A DNA stretch of 64,000 nt from Prorocentrum cordatum. Taxonomy: Eukaryota; Sar; Dinophyceae; Prorocentrales; Prorocentraceae. The stretch spans positions 157,501 through 221,500 of the forward strand of contig CAUYUJ010014771.1 in the NCBI GenBank assembly GCA_963575745.1, given 5' to 3'. Both the position numbers and the translations under genes were made by a program. Below, in pieces: positions 33,710 through 46,492 of the stretch (position 1 is the first letter of the stretch; each line of letters opens with the position of its first letter). The notes beneath the pieces are model-generated. The model had not been told where the DNA came from, ran no database searches, and saw only the letters and a program-made list of their open reading frames with translations.

Positions 33710-35223
33710 GAGGTCTTGAGAAAGACTCGCGTCGAGGTGCAGCGGGGCCTCGCTAGCGGGCCGTTCTCGCCCGGCCAACTGGATGAGATCCTCGGCCCCC
33801 AGCGGGCCCCGAGCCGCCGGGTCGGCGCGGTCCAGGGCGGGAAGGCGCGGTCGACCGACGACCTCGCGGCGTCCTTCGCGAACAGCGCCGCCACAATTTG
33901 GGGCGAAACCTCCCAGGAAGGGGCCGACGGGGCGGCGTCGGTCGCCGGACTGCGGGCGCGCCTCGTGGCCGGGACAGAGGGCGCGACTTGGACTCTGCAG
34001 TTGGGTCGGGTGCTGCGCGGGCGCCATTTGTAGGAAGACGACGTTGTGGTCGGAAACTGCGACGACCTGCGCGGGCCCCCAGCGCCCGGGCGAAGTGCTT
34101 CACTTGTTGCGCGCGCCTAGCCCTTCGGAGCCCGGGCCTCGGTGCTCGGGCTCAGTCGGGCCGCGGCTGCCCTCGAGATCTGCGCCGCCAGGTCTTGCGG
34201 CGTGCCGATCACCAAGTATCTCGATGATTTCCCGCTCGCAGTGCCGAAGGTCATCTCCGAGTGGATGGGAGGCGTTCCGGGCCTTCGCCGGCGTGCTCGG
34301 ATGGAGGCTGGAAGGAGCCGAGGGCCACAGGTTCGACGTGCGCTTCCCTGCCCTGGGGGCGTTGTTCGACCTCGGCCACGCGATGACTCGCGGCGAGCTC
34401 GTCGCGTCGAACGCCGCCCAGAGGAGGGGGCCCCTCGCGGAGCTGATGTAGAACGCCCCCTGGACACGCGGCTTCCCCGCAACGGAGTCGGCGCGACTCG
34501 CGGGCAAGCTGCGCATCGCGTCGTCGCAGATCTCCGGCCGCCGCGGCGCGGTTGCGGCACCTCCGGAGAAGAGCGGGCGGCAAGGCCCTGGGCGGCGTGC
34601 TCGACGGAGTTCTTTGGTGGTGGCTGGAGTATCGGCGCGCGCCACTTCGGGGCCCCGCCCCCGCTGGTCCCGTTCGCGGACAGCGCGCGCGAATTGGTGG
34701 GCGGAGCGGTTCGCGGGGGCATCGGGGCAGTCCCCGTGGATCCCGCGACGAAGTTGGAGGAGGCTTTCGGGCGCGACAATCCACGTGTCTTGATGGAGCA
34801 GCTGGCTCGCGAGACTGGGCACGAACGGCTGATCGGCCAGATCGAGATCCTGCCCGCGCTGGCCGCGGGGGTCAAGTGGGCCAGTGTCTTCGAGAAGCAT
34901 CTGGGCAGGAGCGCGCTGGGACTCGTCGATAATGACAGCGCCCGCTTCGGGCTGTTCAAAGGACGCAGCCCGTCGCCAGCGAGCGCGTGGCTTCTGGGCG
35001 AGCACTGGCAGGCTGAGGGGCACGCCGGAAGCCGCGCATATTTTTGCCGAGGGCCATCAGCAAGCAAAAGTTCTGACGGGCCGAGTCGGCGCAAAATCGA
35101 TCCTGGGGGCCCGGGCGCGGAGAGTGCCGCCACCAAGTTTTGTTGGGGGACTCGTGTGGGGACGGCTGAGTGCAAGGGGGTCGGCGGGTCTTTGGAGGTC
35201 GAGGTGCCGCCAGGCCTGCGTTG
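33710..35223 (+). pseudogene. Reverse transcriptase / RNase H-like protein of the host element, decayed
   Basis: Starts with the N-terminal RT pattern RVEVQRGLASGPFSPGQL, VPSRR-like APSRRVGAVQGGKARSTDDL and FANSAATIWGE (about 33721-33910). This frame ends at TAG 34031-34033. After a poorly readable gap where motif A should be, PFGARASVLGLSRAAAALE (34121-34178) follows a TAG, then motif C with intact TKYLDDFPLAV (34211-34243). A shift gives AFRAFAGVLGWRLEG, and later frames give a thumb-like part. The C-terminal region IGQIEILPALAAGVKWASVF then LGLVDNDSARFGLFKG (about 34835-34965) looks like an RNase H fold core with Glu and Asp. It ends at TGA 35221-35223, overlapping B1 of the host repeats. 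The family wording matches RT proteins I associate with dinoflagellates (memory, not a search). Confidence 0.65.
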
Positions 35224-35325
35224 AATGAAGATCTGCCAGAGATCATTGCCAGATGGCCCCATGAAGCAATATGACATCATCTTCCATTGGGCATGGGCGG
35301 AAGTGAAACATCAGGTAACACATGA
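35180..35325 (+). repeat. Host element split repeat B1
   Basis: Matches B2 (35847-35993): GTCGGCGGGTCT, GAATGAAGATCTGCCAGAG, CATTGCCAGATGGCCC and CATCATCTTCCAT. It abuts A2 directly, as in the inner element. Confidence 0.85.
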
Positions 35326-35762
35326 GCACTTCATATGCGAATCGTTTTGTGTTCTATGCCATCCTGCGAACATGCGTGCGCAAGTGCACGCATGCCCCAG
35401 TCCGTCCGTCGAACGAGGATGCTGCGGTGTTTAGGGAATTGGACCACGAACAATTACGATGAACCTCTCGGGAAGGCGGTTGCCCTAGATTCGGATGCAC
35501 CTCTGGAGATATTTGTATCCACCGCGTGCGGCAGGTCAGCCATTCAGCTGGTGCGATGCTTGGGATATTTGGGCCGCAGGCAGTGTCCGACGCGCGCCTT
35601 GAGAAGGCGTCTGCCTCGGAGTCGGATGCGCAGTGTGGCCATCCACTTTCGGTCAGCAAATTGGAGTACAGAGGTCAGCACTCAGTTGCGTCCGTAAACT
35701 TTCGGATCGAGGGCTGGGGGGACAGGGGAGCACTGCGCTGCCCAGCTCCACGAGTATTTGCC
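35326..35762 (+). repeat. Host element split repeat A2
   Basis: Second copy of A1 (21790-22234), more diverged than the inner element's A pair. Confidence 0.85.
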
Positions 35763-35846
35763 CCGCCCGCCCGCCCGCCCGGCAAGACAAAGCTGGGTGG
35801 GTAGGGGGACGACGAGAGAGAACATTGGAAGATGACCCACCAGGGA

Positions 35847-35993
35847 GTCGGCGGGTCTCCGGGGGTCGAGATCCCGTCAAGCCTGCATTGAATGAAGATC
35901 TGCCAGAGTTCATTGCCAGATGGCCCTATGAAAAAATAGTACATCATCTTCCATCGGGGAGGGGCGGAAGGGAAACAGCAGGCAACACAGGAG
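35847..35993 (+). repeat. Host element split repeat B2 (right end)
   Basis: Second copy of B1. Similarity stops at about CAACACAGGAG, and unrelated AT-rich sequence follows. An 84-bp spacer with a CCCG tandem run separates it from A2. Confidence 0.85.
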
Positions 35994-37069
35994 TGGGTGT
36001 ATATCTATATACACACCTACATGTCTTTCACGGAAGCGAGTTCGGGGTGCCCACCTGAAATCGGTCGGGCGCTGATTGTCCCCCGTTGTCTTTCACTGCC
36101 ACCTTCCGCCTTCCGCAGCACAGCATCGCACACTAGAGTATAATAACACGGAGCAGCATAGCTAAGCACCAGCAAAGTCTACCATGCCAATTCTGTCACA
36201 GGATTCCATACCAGCTGTGGGCGCTCTGGGTGTCTCTGCATATACCTTTCTCACCGCCAGTGTAGATCTCTTTGCCGAGGGGGAAAATGCGAGCATGACC
36301 AAGATGTCGTGGAGTTTTACCGATGCCGATAGTGGTCATGGGCCATGTCGGCCGTCGCCGATTCGCGAAGATGATCCACGAATTGGCGCGGACCAAGATC
36401 GATGTTTACCAAGATCGGCACGACGTCTCCGCGTTCAGGCTTGGTCATGGCCCCCGTTGTCGCCCCCTCCAGTTTAGGGCATTCTGCCGCAATGGTGCGT
36501 CTGTTCTCTCTCCCAAAATCACATTCCGACCGCGAGTGGCGTCTCGATATGGATGGGGTGGCCCGCCGTCGAGATGCCCGCGGGGGGAGGGTCGAGGGGC
36601 CCCGGCAGACGGGTCCAGGTCCAAAGCGGTTGGACCACTGCAGACCCTCATGAAGAGATCAGAGGAGGAAAGGTACCGATACCGTTGCCATTGCCTCGCT
36701 TTCGCCTGCTTGGGCCTCCTGGGAGGCCCTCGTCGCCACAGCTGGCTTCGTTTCGAAATTTTGGTGAGAACGCACCCCGGGAAAGGGGAGAGGTCTGGGG
36801 AGCAGCGCCGTCGGCATCTGTTGGCTTCCCCAGGGTAGAGCGGGGGGAGGGGCAGGCAGGGGTGGAGGCTGAGGGATGACGAGGGGGGATCAAGGATTGA
36901 GGATAACCATTGTGCGGAGTATCAAGGGGGAGGAGGCGGAGGTGGTGTGGAGAATCTGGAGGGTGACGACGGATGATTGAGGAGGAAACAAGGAAGAGGT
37001 GGGTTTAGGTTGGCTTCGCGCCTGCGTGCACCAGATGCAGGCAGGAGGACGGTGTGGGGAGGGCTGATG
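35994..37069. other. No gene seen; contains one dispersed repeat
   Basis: No recognisable coding. The block 36318-36462 recurs at 58775-58920. G-rich, GAGG-rich sequence lies near 36830-36970. Confidence 0.5.
36318..36462 (+). repeat. Dispersed ~145-bp repeat, copy 1 of 2
   Basis: Shares with 58775-58920 the order TGCCGAT, GGTCATGG, CACGTCGG/CATGTCGG, GACCAAGATCGA, ACCAAGATCG and CTTGGTCATGGYCCCC. No coding function seen. Confidence 0.75.
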
Positions 37070-38030
<961 letters not shown>

Positions 38031-38099
38031 TGATTATTGAGAATCGCATTATTGTCATGAGTTATGCATTGTGGTGGTCGTGATGTTGAGAATAATCAG

Positions 38100-38230
38100 G
38101 AGGCGGATAACGAGGAGGAGGTGGAGGAAGACGAGGATTCTGATGATGATGAGGAGGAGGAGGAGGAGGAGAAGGCGGAGGCGGATGCGGAGGAGGAGGA
38201 GGAGGAGGAGGAGGAGGAGGAGGACGGGGT
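38100..38230. repeat. GAG-rich purine tract
   Basis: GAG/GAT triplets strongly biased to purines on the + strand. Confidence 0.9.
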
Positions 38231-41214
38231 GGAATTGCGGGAGGAGAAGGAGATAGGGGGAAATAGATATGACGCAATTGGTGCGCTCTGTTTTTCTGCG
38301 GCCTTCTCAGAGTTCCTTCGCCGATCTCACTGCTGGCTCCCAATGAGAGAACAGCGGCGTGCAGTATGGACGGGCTGCTGTCTTGCAGCCAGCAGTCGAC
38401 GGCCGCGGAGTCTGGGGCGTCTCCAGCTCAGGTGGTACCCGTGACTCATGTCGCTAACGCTTTCCACCGTTGCTGGTCCTCGCCGAGCAGTGCTGCGGCG
38501 CTGGATTGCGAGACCAGGACTGGCGAATGCGGTGGGTTCCCGCGGGCTCTTCCTCTCGTGGAGCAACCGTCATCAGAAGCACAACAGTTCGGAGGTCCGC
38601 GCAGATTTCTTGGGTCGGCGCTTGGCCCCCTGGCGCCAATGAATCCGCGCCGACATTCGGCATTGGATGAATCGAGGCAGAGCTTGGACCCCGATCGGGT
38701 GGGGCTCTGACGAGGATGAATCCGTTCTAAAGTTTTCTGGAACACTCTCAGGGCGTTCTGCAACGCTCTGAGAGGCCGCGGCGCCCGATACGTCCTCCAG
38801 AGCCGCCGGATCTCAGAGGTTCCCGATTTATCCTGACCCGAATTTATCCTCGTCCTGGCTTCGTCTTACGCGGAGTGCTCGTGGCCTCTCCGCTGGCGAC
38901 GAGCGGAGTGCTCGGAGTGACTCCGACTTCCCGTCTCTGGCGTCGCCCCCATGCTCGACGGGACTCGGCCGCGCGCCCTCTCCGGGCCCCAGCCCCTAGC
39001 TCTCGGGCGAGGGCTGACGGGGCGGCAGAAACTGTGAGTGTATCCTACCCATCGCTCGTCGAAAGTAGGTTCTTGTCAGTCCGAGGCGGAGATCTATCCA
39101 TAACTACCGCCTGGGAGGTCGACCTTCGGGGTCGTCGGTGGGCGGTGAATATGGATAGATTTGGGCCCCGGGCAGTCCAAATTTGTCATGTCCATATCCA
39201 CCGCCCGCTTGGGTCCCAGGACGTCGATTCCACAGGCGGTGGATATGGGTATATCCCGCCTCGCAGTCGGTTCACAGATTCACAAATGTTTGGGGTGCCT
39301 TTTTATTTTAGACGTTTCGCGTAACTCCACCAGCCCATCCAGAAACGATGCCCAGGTGAGTTGCCCTGATCAGGGATGTGGAGCATCATGCGATGAAATA
39401 AAGGGCAAGGGAAACCATCGTCGTACACCAAGAGGGGGAGGATAGAGGAGGAATCGGAGGAGGGGGAGGGGGAGGGAGCAAGCTAGGTTCGCTAGCGTCA
39501 CATATGACGTCCTACCCCTCCCTCCCATCCGTTACCATGGCGTTGATCTCCTATCTATTCGCAAAGTCGGATGTCGAGCAGGCCAATGATCCCAAGACAG
39601 TACGCGATGGATGGAAAAGCATGGCGTAGAGCACGGCAGGGCATAGCATGTCATAGCTTGGGGAGAAGTCAGAAGGGATGACCTTTCGGACTCAGCCTGG
39701 CGTTGCACCAATTGTATGCCGTCAATGCGTAAAGGAAACGAGGAGCGTGCCACACTTAGACGCGGCCGATGTCAAGGCCAATGCTTGGTCGCCCTCAGGT
39801 GCTGGGGCCATATTGACCAGACACAAGTTCCTCAGCTGAGGGATGGGGAGAGGAGGAGAGTGCTTCCCTTCTGCCGAGGAGAGGGAGAGGAATGTAAGGC
39901 TGTGCTGGCCAAAGAGGGCCAATCAGTTTACAAGAGCAGGGGAGAGACGCTCAAAAGCAGCGTAGGCTACATGGTTCCTAGCGACCCGTTTGCACGGCCA
40001 CACCTGGCAGCGTTCTGCCTTGCGGCAGGCAGCGAACAAGTGTCAAGAAAGGGCCCTCAGGCCAGCCAGTCCTGTGCAGCCCGGGCCGCGAAGGAGAGGA
40101 TCAGATAGGGGGATACAAACCGAGATAGATGACCAGGAGGGAGAAGGGACGGGGAAGTGGACCATCAAAGGCACTGCATGGAAGCCCGACCGCGTCAGAA
40201 CGAGCACTAGCCTGCTATTTCAATCTCCTATTTAGGCACGGCTCTGACTCGTAAAAGCTAGGACGGCCCAACGCTGGCTGCTTGAGCCTGCCTGCACCAA
40301 GACGACATGGTGCATGGGCGCATGGGGAGGCGGGACCAGGCAGAGGCCATGCCTGGGGGGATGTTGCAATCTCCCAGAGACCTCATGGGGGAGATGTGAG
40401 ACTGCGTATCCAGCGGGCGCCTATGGAAGAGAAGGGAGGGAGAAATAATCATAAAACAGAGGAGGGGGCTATCGTGCCGAGAACAAAGGAGTGCTAAAGA
40501 AGGGAGGGAGAAGGGAAGAACAGGATCAGGTGGATGAGGAAGAGGAGGAGGAGGGGAGATAGCAAAATGGCCAAAGGCCTCTTTGATGCTTCCCAGAGTC
40601 TGTTCAGATGTCTCTTGAGAGCTTAGTCTAGTCCTTTGGGGGCGTCTTGGGTGCCTCTGAGCGGTCCCTCGGGTCAGTTTCTTGGGGCCTTTCGGGCGTT
40701 TCTTGGGAGCCTCTTGGGGGCCCCTTGGCGGCCTCTTGGGGACTCCTGGGCGCCTCTTGTGGCACTCTTGGGGCACACTTGGGAGCCGTGGGAGCCGTCT
40801 TCAGGCCATCTCGGAGGAGATCGATCGAAGGAGGGGTACTAAATGAGGCCCCCCCCCAAGAGGCCAAAATGGGCCCCAAGCCTAAGTCAAATCAATGATT
40901 CATGCTTTTCGTCGAGGCCATCTTTGACGCTCCAACGCCTCGCGGTACCTCCCGTCCAGGTCCAGGGGGAGTGGGTAGGGGGAGGAGCAACCCCGTCCCC
41001 AAAGGTGAAGAGGAGGGGTTGGAAGAGGAAACTCTCTAAACCACTCAAGCCCTAAAGGGTGGTGGGATTCCAAATGTTACCAGCTTCCCCGCTTCCTTCC
41101 TTTCCGGGACGCGGGCGGATACCCATTACATGGTCAATGCCTTACTGGTCCAGGGTCGTCCAGGGTTCTACCCTTGCCTTCCGAACGATGGGCGCTCCGA
41201 ATTTCATGATCAAG
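38231..41214. other. No gene recognised; mostly unique sequence
   Basis: Short ORFs on both strands near 38300-38760, 39700-40110 and 40260-40780 match no family I know. An imperfect palindrome lies at 39146-39210. GGCCTCTTGGG-type phrases recur near 40640-40830. Confidence 0.45.
39146..39210. repeat. Imperfect palindrome, possible hairpin
   Basis: GGGCGGTG..ATATGGA on the left is mirrored by TCCATATCCACCGCCC on the right, with an inner ATTTGG/CCAAAT pair around a GGGCCCCGGGC loop. A third, direct copy GGCGGTGGATATGG follows near 39235. Confidence 0.7.
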
Positions 41215-41385
41215 GGGGGAATCTGATTTTTTGGGGGTCTGATTTGAACTGCCCTGCCGGTTTCTGGGGGTTTGGGCAAAATGCCGCCGTTTAATGCCTG
41301 GTCTGGCGGGGTGGCTCTAGCAGTGCTCCTCTGGGAGGGTGGTGACCCCCCCGCACTTCTGTTATGACACCTGGAGCAGCGCTCT
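41215..41385 (+). repeat. Dispersed ~160-bp repeat, copy 1 of 2
   Basis: Shares with 45285-45437 the blocks GGGGTCTGATT, GGGCAAAA, GCTGGTCT/CCTGGTCT, TCTGGGAGGGT and GACCCCC. Diverged and unidentified. Confidence 0.65.
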
Positions 41386-41584
41386 CGGCTGCCCCCCTCC
41401 TGTCCCGGCCTGGCTCACTCCGCCGCGCGCTGCGCCAGGCTGGGCCACCACCAGCGGCACGCCACAGCGGCCAGCTCGAGCGCCATCCCTATACGTTGCG
41501 TGCTCCCCGACCCCGAGCCAGACCGGCGGGTCGGTTTTGGAGGTCCCCGCGGCGGTTTCGGTGGCAATTCAGGTTCCCATACCA

Positions 41585-41700
41585 TTTTGTGGGCTCTTGC
41601 GAATCGACGCTGATCGATTCTAGTAGACGCTAATCGACGCTAGATCGGCGCTTCCCCATCGACTACCAGACGCCAATCGCTAATCGACGCTAGCGCACCC
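41585..41700. repeat. Short GACGCTAATC-type repeat, locus 1
   Basis: Repeated AATCGACGCTA/GATCGACGCT units. A related cluster with GATGTAGCGTC and TAGCGTCG units lies at 57245-57350, so this may be one small satellite family. Confidence 0.7.
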
Positions 41701-44700
41701 CGAAGGCGGTCGCGGTGGCCACACATCGGGGCAAGGTGTTTGTCAAGGAGTGTCATGCCCCTCCCCAACCCCCCCGCTCTGCGATGCAGACGTGGCCCCT
41801 CTCTCACAATGTGCAGTCGAAGCCGATGGTAGGAATGGGTAACATTCCCAATGATGCCCTTGCTTTCTTGCCTCTTCGGTCTATCCTGAACCGCTTTCAG
41901 TGGCCATCCTCGACATTTCGCGTCCAAGGGGCTTACATTCCTTTTACGCATCCTGACTATCATATTTGATTGCAGCGACAGAGGATTGTCAGTCTATGTC
42001 CGACATGGACAGTCATGTGTCTTTGGTTAGGGTGTCGGATATCACCCGACAGCGTTCGTCGGCACTGGGACTCAAGGCAGGACGGGAGGCCCTCTTCGGC
42101 CACCCAGCGGATCTCTGGCCCAGGCCAGCGCCCCGCTAGGGGGGAGGGCAAGAAAACGCGTGGTCGGATCCCCGTCCCGAACGAAGCTTATGGCGAACAT
42201 TTTGGAGGTCTCTTCTCACGAGGGTTCCCCTCGTCCTCCAAGTCCTCCTCGTCGTCGTTGTCATCCCCCTCCTGGGACAAGAAACGCCGCAGTCTCGCTC
42301 CAAACGCCCCGAGAGGACCTCACCCTTCTCCCTGTATAGGGTGGGTGCCCTTCCAGACAGGGGCAGGATATAGGTTGGCAGGCTCCGGCCATGGACTCGC
42401 CCCCCGAGCTCCTCCCGCTCTTCTCATCACCATCCCACCCACCTCCCTTCCGCCTCCAATGCTCTTCCTGTCCTCCCTCGTCCTTCTGCCCAGGCAGTGG
42501 GGTGGCCTGAGGAGCCTCTGCAAGACGCGTGCCGTCGCCGCCCGCTTCGGGACCCCCGGGCCGAGCGCTGCCGTCTGCTGCCCGATGGGCCGAGCTGGTC
42601 GGCCCCACGGGCCGACACCCTCCCCGGCAGCCCGTCAGCTAGGCCGGGGAAGTCGCGCGCGGCGGGCCTCGGCTCGCTGGGCGCCGGCGGGGGCGGCAGC
42701 CCCACGGGGGGCCGCAGCCCCCAAAGGGCCGCCCCCGCGGCGGCGGAGGCTGCAGCTGGCGCGCCGTCTGGGGCCCCCTGGGGGCTCGCGTCCAGGATCT
42801 GCGGCTCGATTGCGGACGCGGGCCCGGATGAGGACCGCGGGCCTCTTGGGAGCTCCTTGGACAAACAAAAAGTGGCGACACGGGCGCGGGAAACACGGGA
42901 ATGAAGGCCAGAAACAGTTCCTGCGCCGATTTTGAGCAGGGCTCGTTGCTGGTGTCGCCGTGGGCGTTGCCCACTTGAGACAGATTGTCGCCTGCCCATC
43001 AGCGGCCTGTGTCGCTTCTGGATAATTAGCATTTGCTGTCGGACATCGTTTCGGGCGTGAGGAGCGACCTCGGCATGGTGGTCTGGGACAGTCGGGGGCC
43101 TAGGCGCTCGAGGCTTCGACGAGCGTCGGCGTCCCAAGCCAGACCTGGGCACTGCCCAGGCCTGAGGGGTGCCCCTTGGAGGCCGTGAGGGGTTCGGACG
43201 CAGGGGGTTCCAGCGCATGCCCCGCTCCAGCTTGGCTCCCTCGCGCGCGGACCTGCCCCGCAGCTCCATGTTTTGGATTTCCTGGGGGGGCGCTCACACC
43301 GCAGCGCCACATACATCCAGACCTTGCGGGTTCATGCTGCAGCTTGAGAGTTAGAGACTATCGCGTCGATGCACCCCTTGCGGTATGCTACAGGCAGGCC
43401 AGTGCGCTTCGTTTCTGGTGTGGGGCCACCATGACCCACACACCCTCAGCCTCCTTTTCCCCCCCCCTCTCCCAGTGCCCCCCTGCTCTCTGTCCCCCCA
43501 CCCCTCCCCGCACTCCCCACCCCCGTCCACATTGTATGTTCCTCTCGCCGTCTCCACCTGCTCCATCCCCAATCCCCTCTCCGCCTCCTCTGTCTGACCC
43601 CCTTCTCGGGGAAACGGAAGATTCGAGGTTACCGGAACTCGTTTTTGCCGACGCGTTTCGACGAGCCCGTCTTGGATTTTGACGGTCCGGTTTCCGTGGG
43701 ATGTCTGCAGCAGGAATTCGCGTCAAATTTCAGATTGGGCCTCGTCATGTTCTTGACGGCCTCGCCAGGCCAACCCGAGTCCCCCGAACCCGAGTCTTAC
43801 GTCTCCCCGACCTTCCTTCTTACCGTTGGAGCCGAGGGCACCGGTTCCCAAGGAGCATGTGCCAACACGCGGCGCCACCTGACGACGCAGTGTTGGAACG
43901 ATTGTTTCCGCCAGCGTGCTTACGTGTTCCAGAAGAGCAAATCTGAAGGAGAACCGCTAGGTCACCCGCGGGGGGGCGCGAGGGTAATCTCGCTTCGCGT
44001 GTCGCGACCTGGGTCGGAGGTGTGTCCCTCTTGAGAGGGAGGGCAAGAAGTGGGGAGGTAGTTGAGCATCGCGCCATGCAGTGCGCGAATCAGGTGGCTT
44101 GGACATCGCACCGAGGATGCTCATACACCGAACGGTCTCTCCGGACATCCTATACTCTCGCCACGGTTGAGAGGGGCCCAGGGAATTGCTGCTGCTCTGG
44201 GGTGTCTGTGTCTGCTACTCAAGGTGCTCGTCCAACGCATTAGTCGGAAGTTTTTTTCGCCCCATTCAAATTCGTTTTCCAGCCGCAGATAATGTGGGAT
44301 ATGTTGGCGGAGTGGTTGCTTCAAATGCGTCCCTAGACGAGATCGAGCGAGGCGTCTTCTCGCAAGAACCTTGGAACTCGATTCATCTAGGTCGCACTAC
44401 CCACTGAGGCGAAACTGCCGAGTACGACGTCCCAAACTCGTTGTCGTAGTTAGGGCCGTCGCGCTTACAATCTCCCCCCGCTCTCGGCCGCGTCTGAAGC
44501 AGGACTCGCCAGCTCACCGTGGTCTGCACGCCGGTCCACCTCCACGAGAACGGCGCCGGCTCCCTCGCAGCAGGCGCCGGAGTCGCTGCCTCCTTCGGGA
44601 CAGCTGGGGCCTTCCTGCGCAGGGCCCTCCGCTCCGCCAGCAGGGGGGGCCTCGGCGCTCTGCGCTGTCTTGGTGCGGCTGGCACCGCCCGGCTCCCAGA

Positions 44701-45284
44701 GGGTGCTCGGCAGGGTGGCACGCCCGCCACCCGTGAGTGACGGCGAGGTGGCGAGCACGGGTCAGCCCCACTCAGGTGCACGATTGTGGTTCCGTTGGTT
44801 TCGAGGGCAGGTGTTGCGCGAGCGTTCGTCACAATGAGGCCCGTCTCGCGGAGTGGCGGGGGCCGTGTTCATGAGCACGGCTGGGCGCGTACCCATGTGG
44901 CGGGCTCCTTGCCCAAAGGACGCGCAAGGGGGTGCATGCTTCACTTGTGCGCATGGGCTGCCTACCCATTCTGTGAGCTGGAGAGCGTTTTTTTGTCCCG
45001 GGCGATAGCGGGCGTTACCGGTGGGGTGGGGGGTGACGGAGGGGGGGGGCCGGTAACGTCATGTTTCGCGTTGGAACTGTCTTGAAATGTTTGGGAATAA
45101 CCAAGGACACCCCGGAGGTCAGCACGAATCGTGACGTTACCTGGGGGAGGGGCGGGGTTGGGCTGCCAGGGCCGATAACGGCCGCCATCACGAAAAGCAT
45201 GGGGCCTGTGTGCCCTTTTTTTGCGGATGTGCCGTCTAGGCGCCAGGTTTGCTTGCTTGCTTTTTATTCCGGATTCCACAGTAA
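41701..45284. other. No gene recognised; unique GC-rich sequence
   Basis: The longest frames here (for example about 41970-42935 on +) are Arg/Pro/Ala-rich with no domain, and equally long frames occur on the opposite strand, so I do not call them genes. A pyrimidine-rich tract lies at about 43455-43580. Confidence 0.45.
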
Positions 45285-45437
45285 AAAGGGGGGGGGACTG
45301 ACTTTTGAGGGGTCTGATTGGAGCTGGGGGGTCTGGGCAAAAGTCCGCCCTTTCATGGCTGGTCTGGGGGGGTCTAAAATGCTCGTCTGGGAGGGTTGCG
45401 ACCCCCTCCCCTTGATGACAGAATCTGGAGTGTCCAG
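45285..45437 (+). repeat. Dispersed ~160-bp repeat, copy 2 of 2
   Basis: Diverged partner of 41215-41385, in the same orientation. Confidence 0.65.
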
Positions 45438-46492
45438 AGGACGCGCACCTGGAGAATGGCGCCGCGTTGGAGGCGAAGAGGCGAAACGCCGGCCGCGCCG
45501 AGACACGGTCTCGGGTCTGTCCGAGGCTGGCGGCGGACGGGGGCCCGGCTGGGCGGCTACGGCCCGTCCGAGGGGCCGTCCTCGGCCAGCGCAAATCATT
45601 CTCGAGCGCTCCAGATCGTGCGGGCAAGGTTGCGAAGGCCTTACGGCCAGTGCCGCCGACCCTGAAGGGAGACGACGACAGCGGTGGCGGCGGCCACGAC
45701 GACGACGACGCTGACGTGGGCCAGGGTCCTCAGGGATACTTCTTTGGGTCTCTTCGAACGGCTCTCGGGGGCCTCTGGGGAGGAATTTTTGGGCCTCTTG
45801 GGAGCCTCTTGGGGGCCTCTTCGGGTTTCCTGAAACTGAACCTGAACGTGAGGGCAAGATTCATATCCGTGTGCACTGCGTCCTGGTCTTTCTAGGGAGG
45901 GTCGCCGAAAGGCCGATGCGCAGCGTTCATGGACAAGAATCTGTTCGCTGGGGGCCAGGTTTTGATCCATAGACACTGCGCCCCTGATTTCTGGGGAAGG
46001 TCGCCCGGAACTCCAAGACGCAGCGAACATGGATAATCGAGGTAAGTCTTTAGTTTTGGTCCCTCCCTGTTCACTCTGCGGTGAATAGGACTGGTCCTAA
46101 AACCTCTTCCTCCTCCTCCCCCCTCTCCCCCTCCTCCTCCTCCTCCTGCTGCTTCTCCTCCTCCTCCTCCTCCTCGTCCTCCTCCCGCTCCTCCTCCTCG
46201 TCCTCCTCGGCGGGTGCCGCGGAACGAATGATGAGTTGCCCCCTATTGGTGGGACCCAAGTCCGTGAACACGGCCGCCGAAAAAATCATGAGCTACCCCC
46301 TACTGGGGAGGGTGCTCTAAAGACCTGGCGCGGTTATACATCTTGCCCGCAAGATCTTGTTCCCGAGGCCCACGCCCCGCAGTGGCCTCCCCGAAGTGCG
46401 GCCTGCAGCCTCGGGCGCCTCCGCCTGCTGGCCCAGAGGGGGGGGCCTGCCCGGCGCCGGCCGCGGAGCTCCGAGGGCGCGGAGGGTATCTG
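45438..46492. other. No gene seen; CTC/CCT tract
   Basis: A trinucleotide pyrimidine tract at 46105-46210 is flanked by unique sequence. GCCTCTTGGG-type phrases recur at 45765-45825. Confidence 0.5.

Larger units (their letters stand above)
21790..35993 (+). mobile_element. Host split-direct-repeat YR retroelement (old, interrupted)
   Basis: Bounded by A1 (21790-22234) and a right end made of B1 (35180-35325), A2 (35326-35762) and B2 (35847-35993), the split direct repeat layout of PAT/Ngaro-type YR retroelements. It encodes, in order, a tyrosine recombinase (22240-23450 and 31049-31693), a Cys/His + DUF4326-like protein (31694-32503) and an RT/RNase H-like protein (33710-35223). A second element (23451-31048) is inserted in the YR gene. 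Without the insert the host is about 6.6 kb. All three genes are damaged. YR elements insert through a circular DNA intermediate and leave no target duplication, and none is evident here. Confidence 0.7.

Noticed and set aside
34100-35280. Long minus-strand frames (307 and 387 codons)
   Set aside because: Antisense shadows of the host RT remnant on +, which has recognisable RT motifs including YLDD.
21790-35762. A1/A2 pairs interpreted as long terminal repeats
   Set aside because: A2 is followed by B2, and B1 precedes A2. The genes encode a tyrosine recombinase and no protease or DDE integrase is seen, so the split-direct-repeat model fits better.
41970-42935. 321-codon + frame
   Set aside because: Arg/Pro/Ala-rich, overlapped by a 280-codon minus frame, no domain; GC-rich composition explains it.
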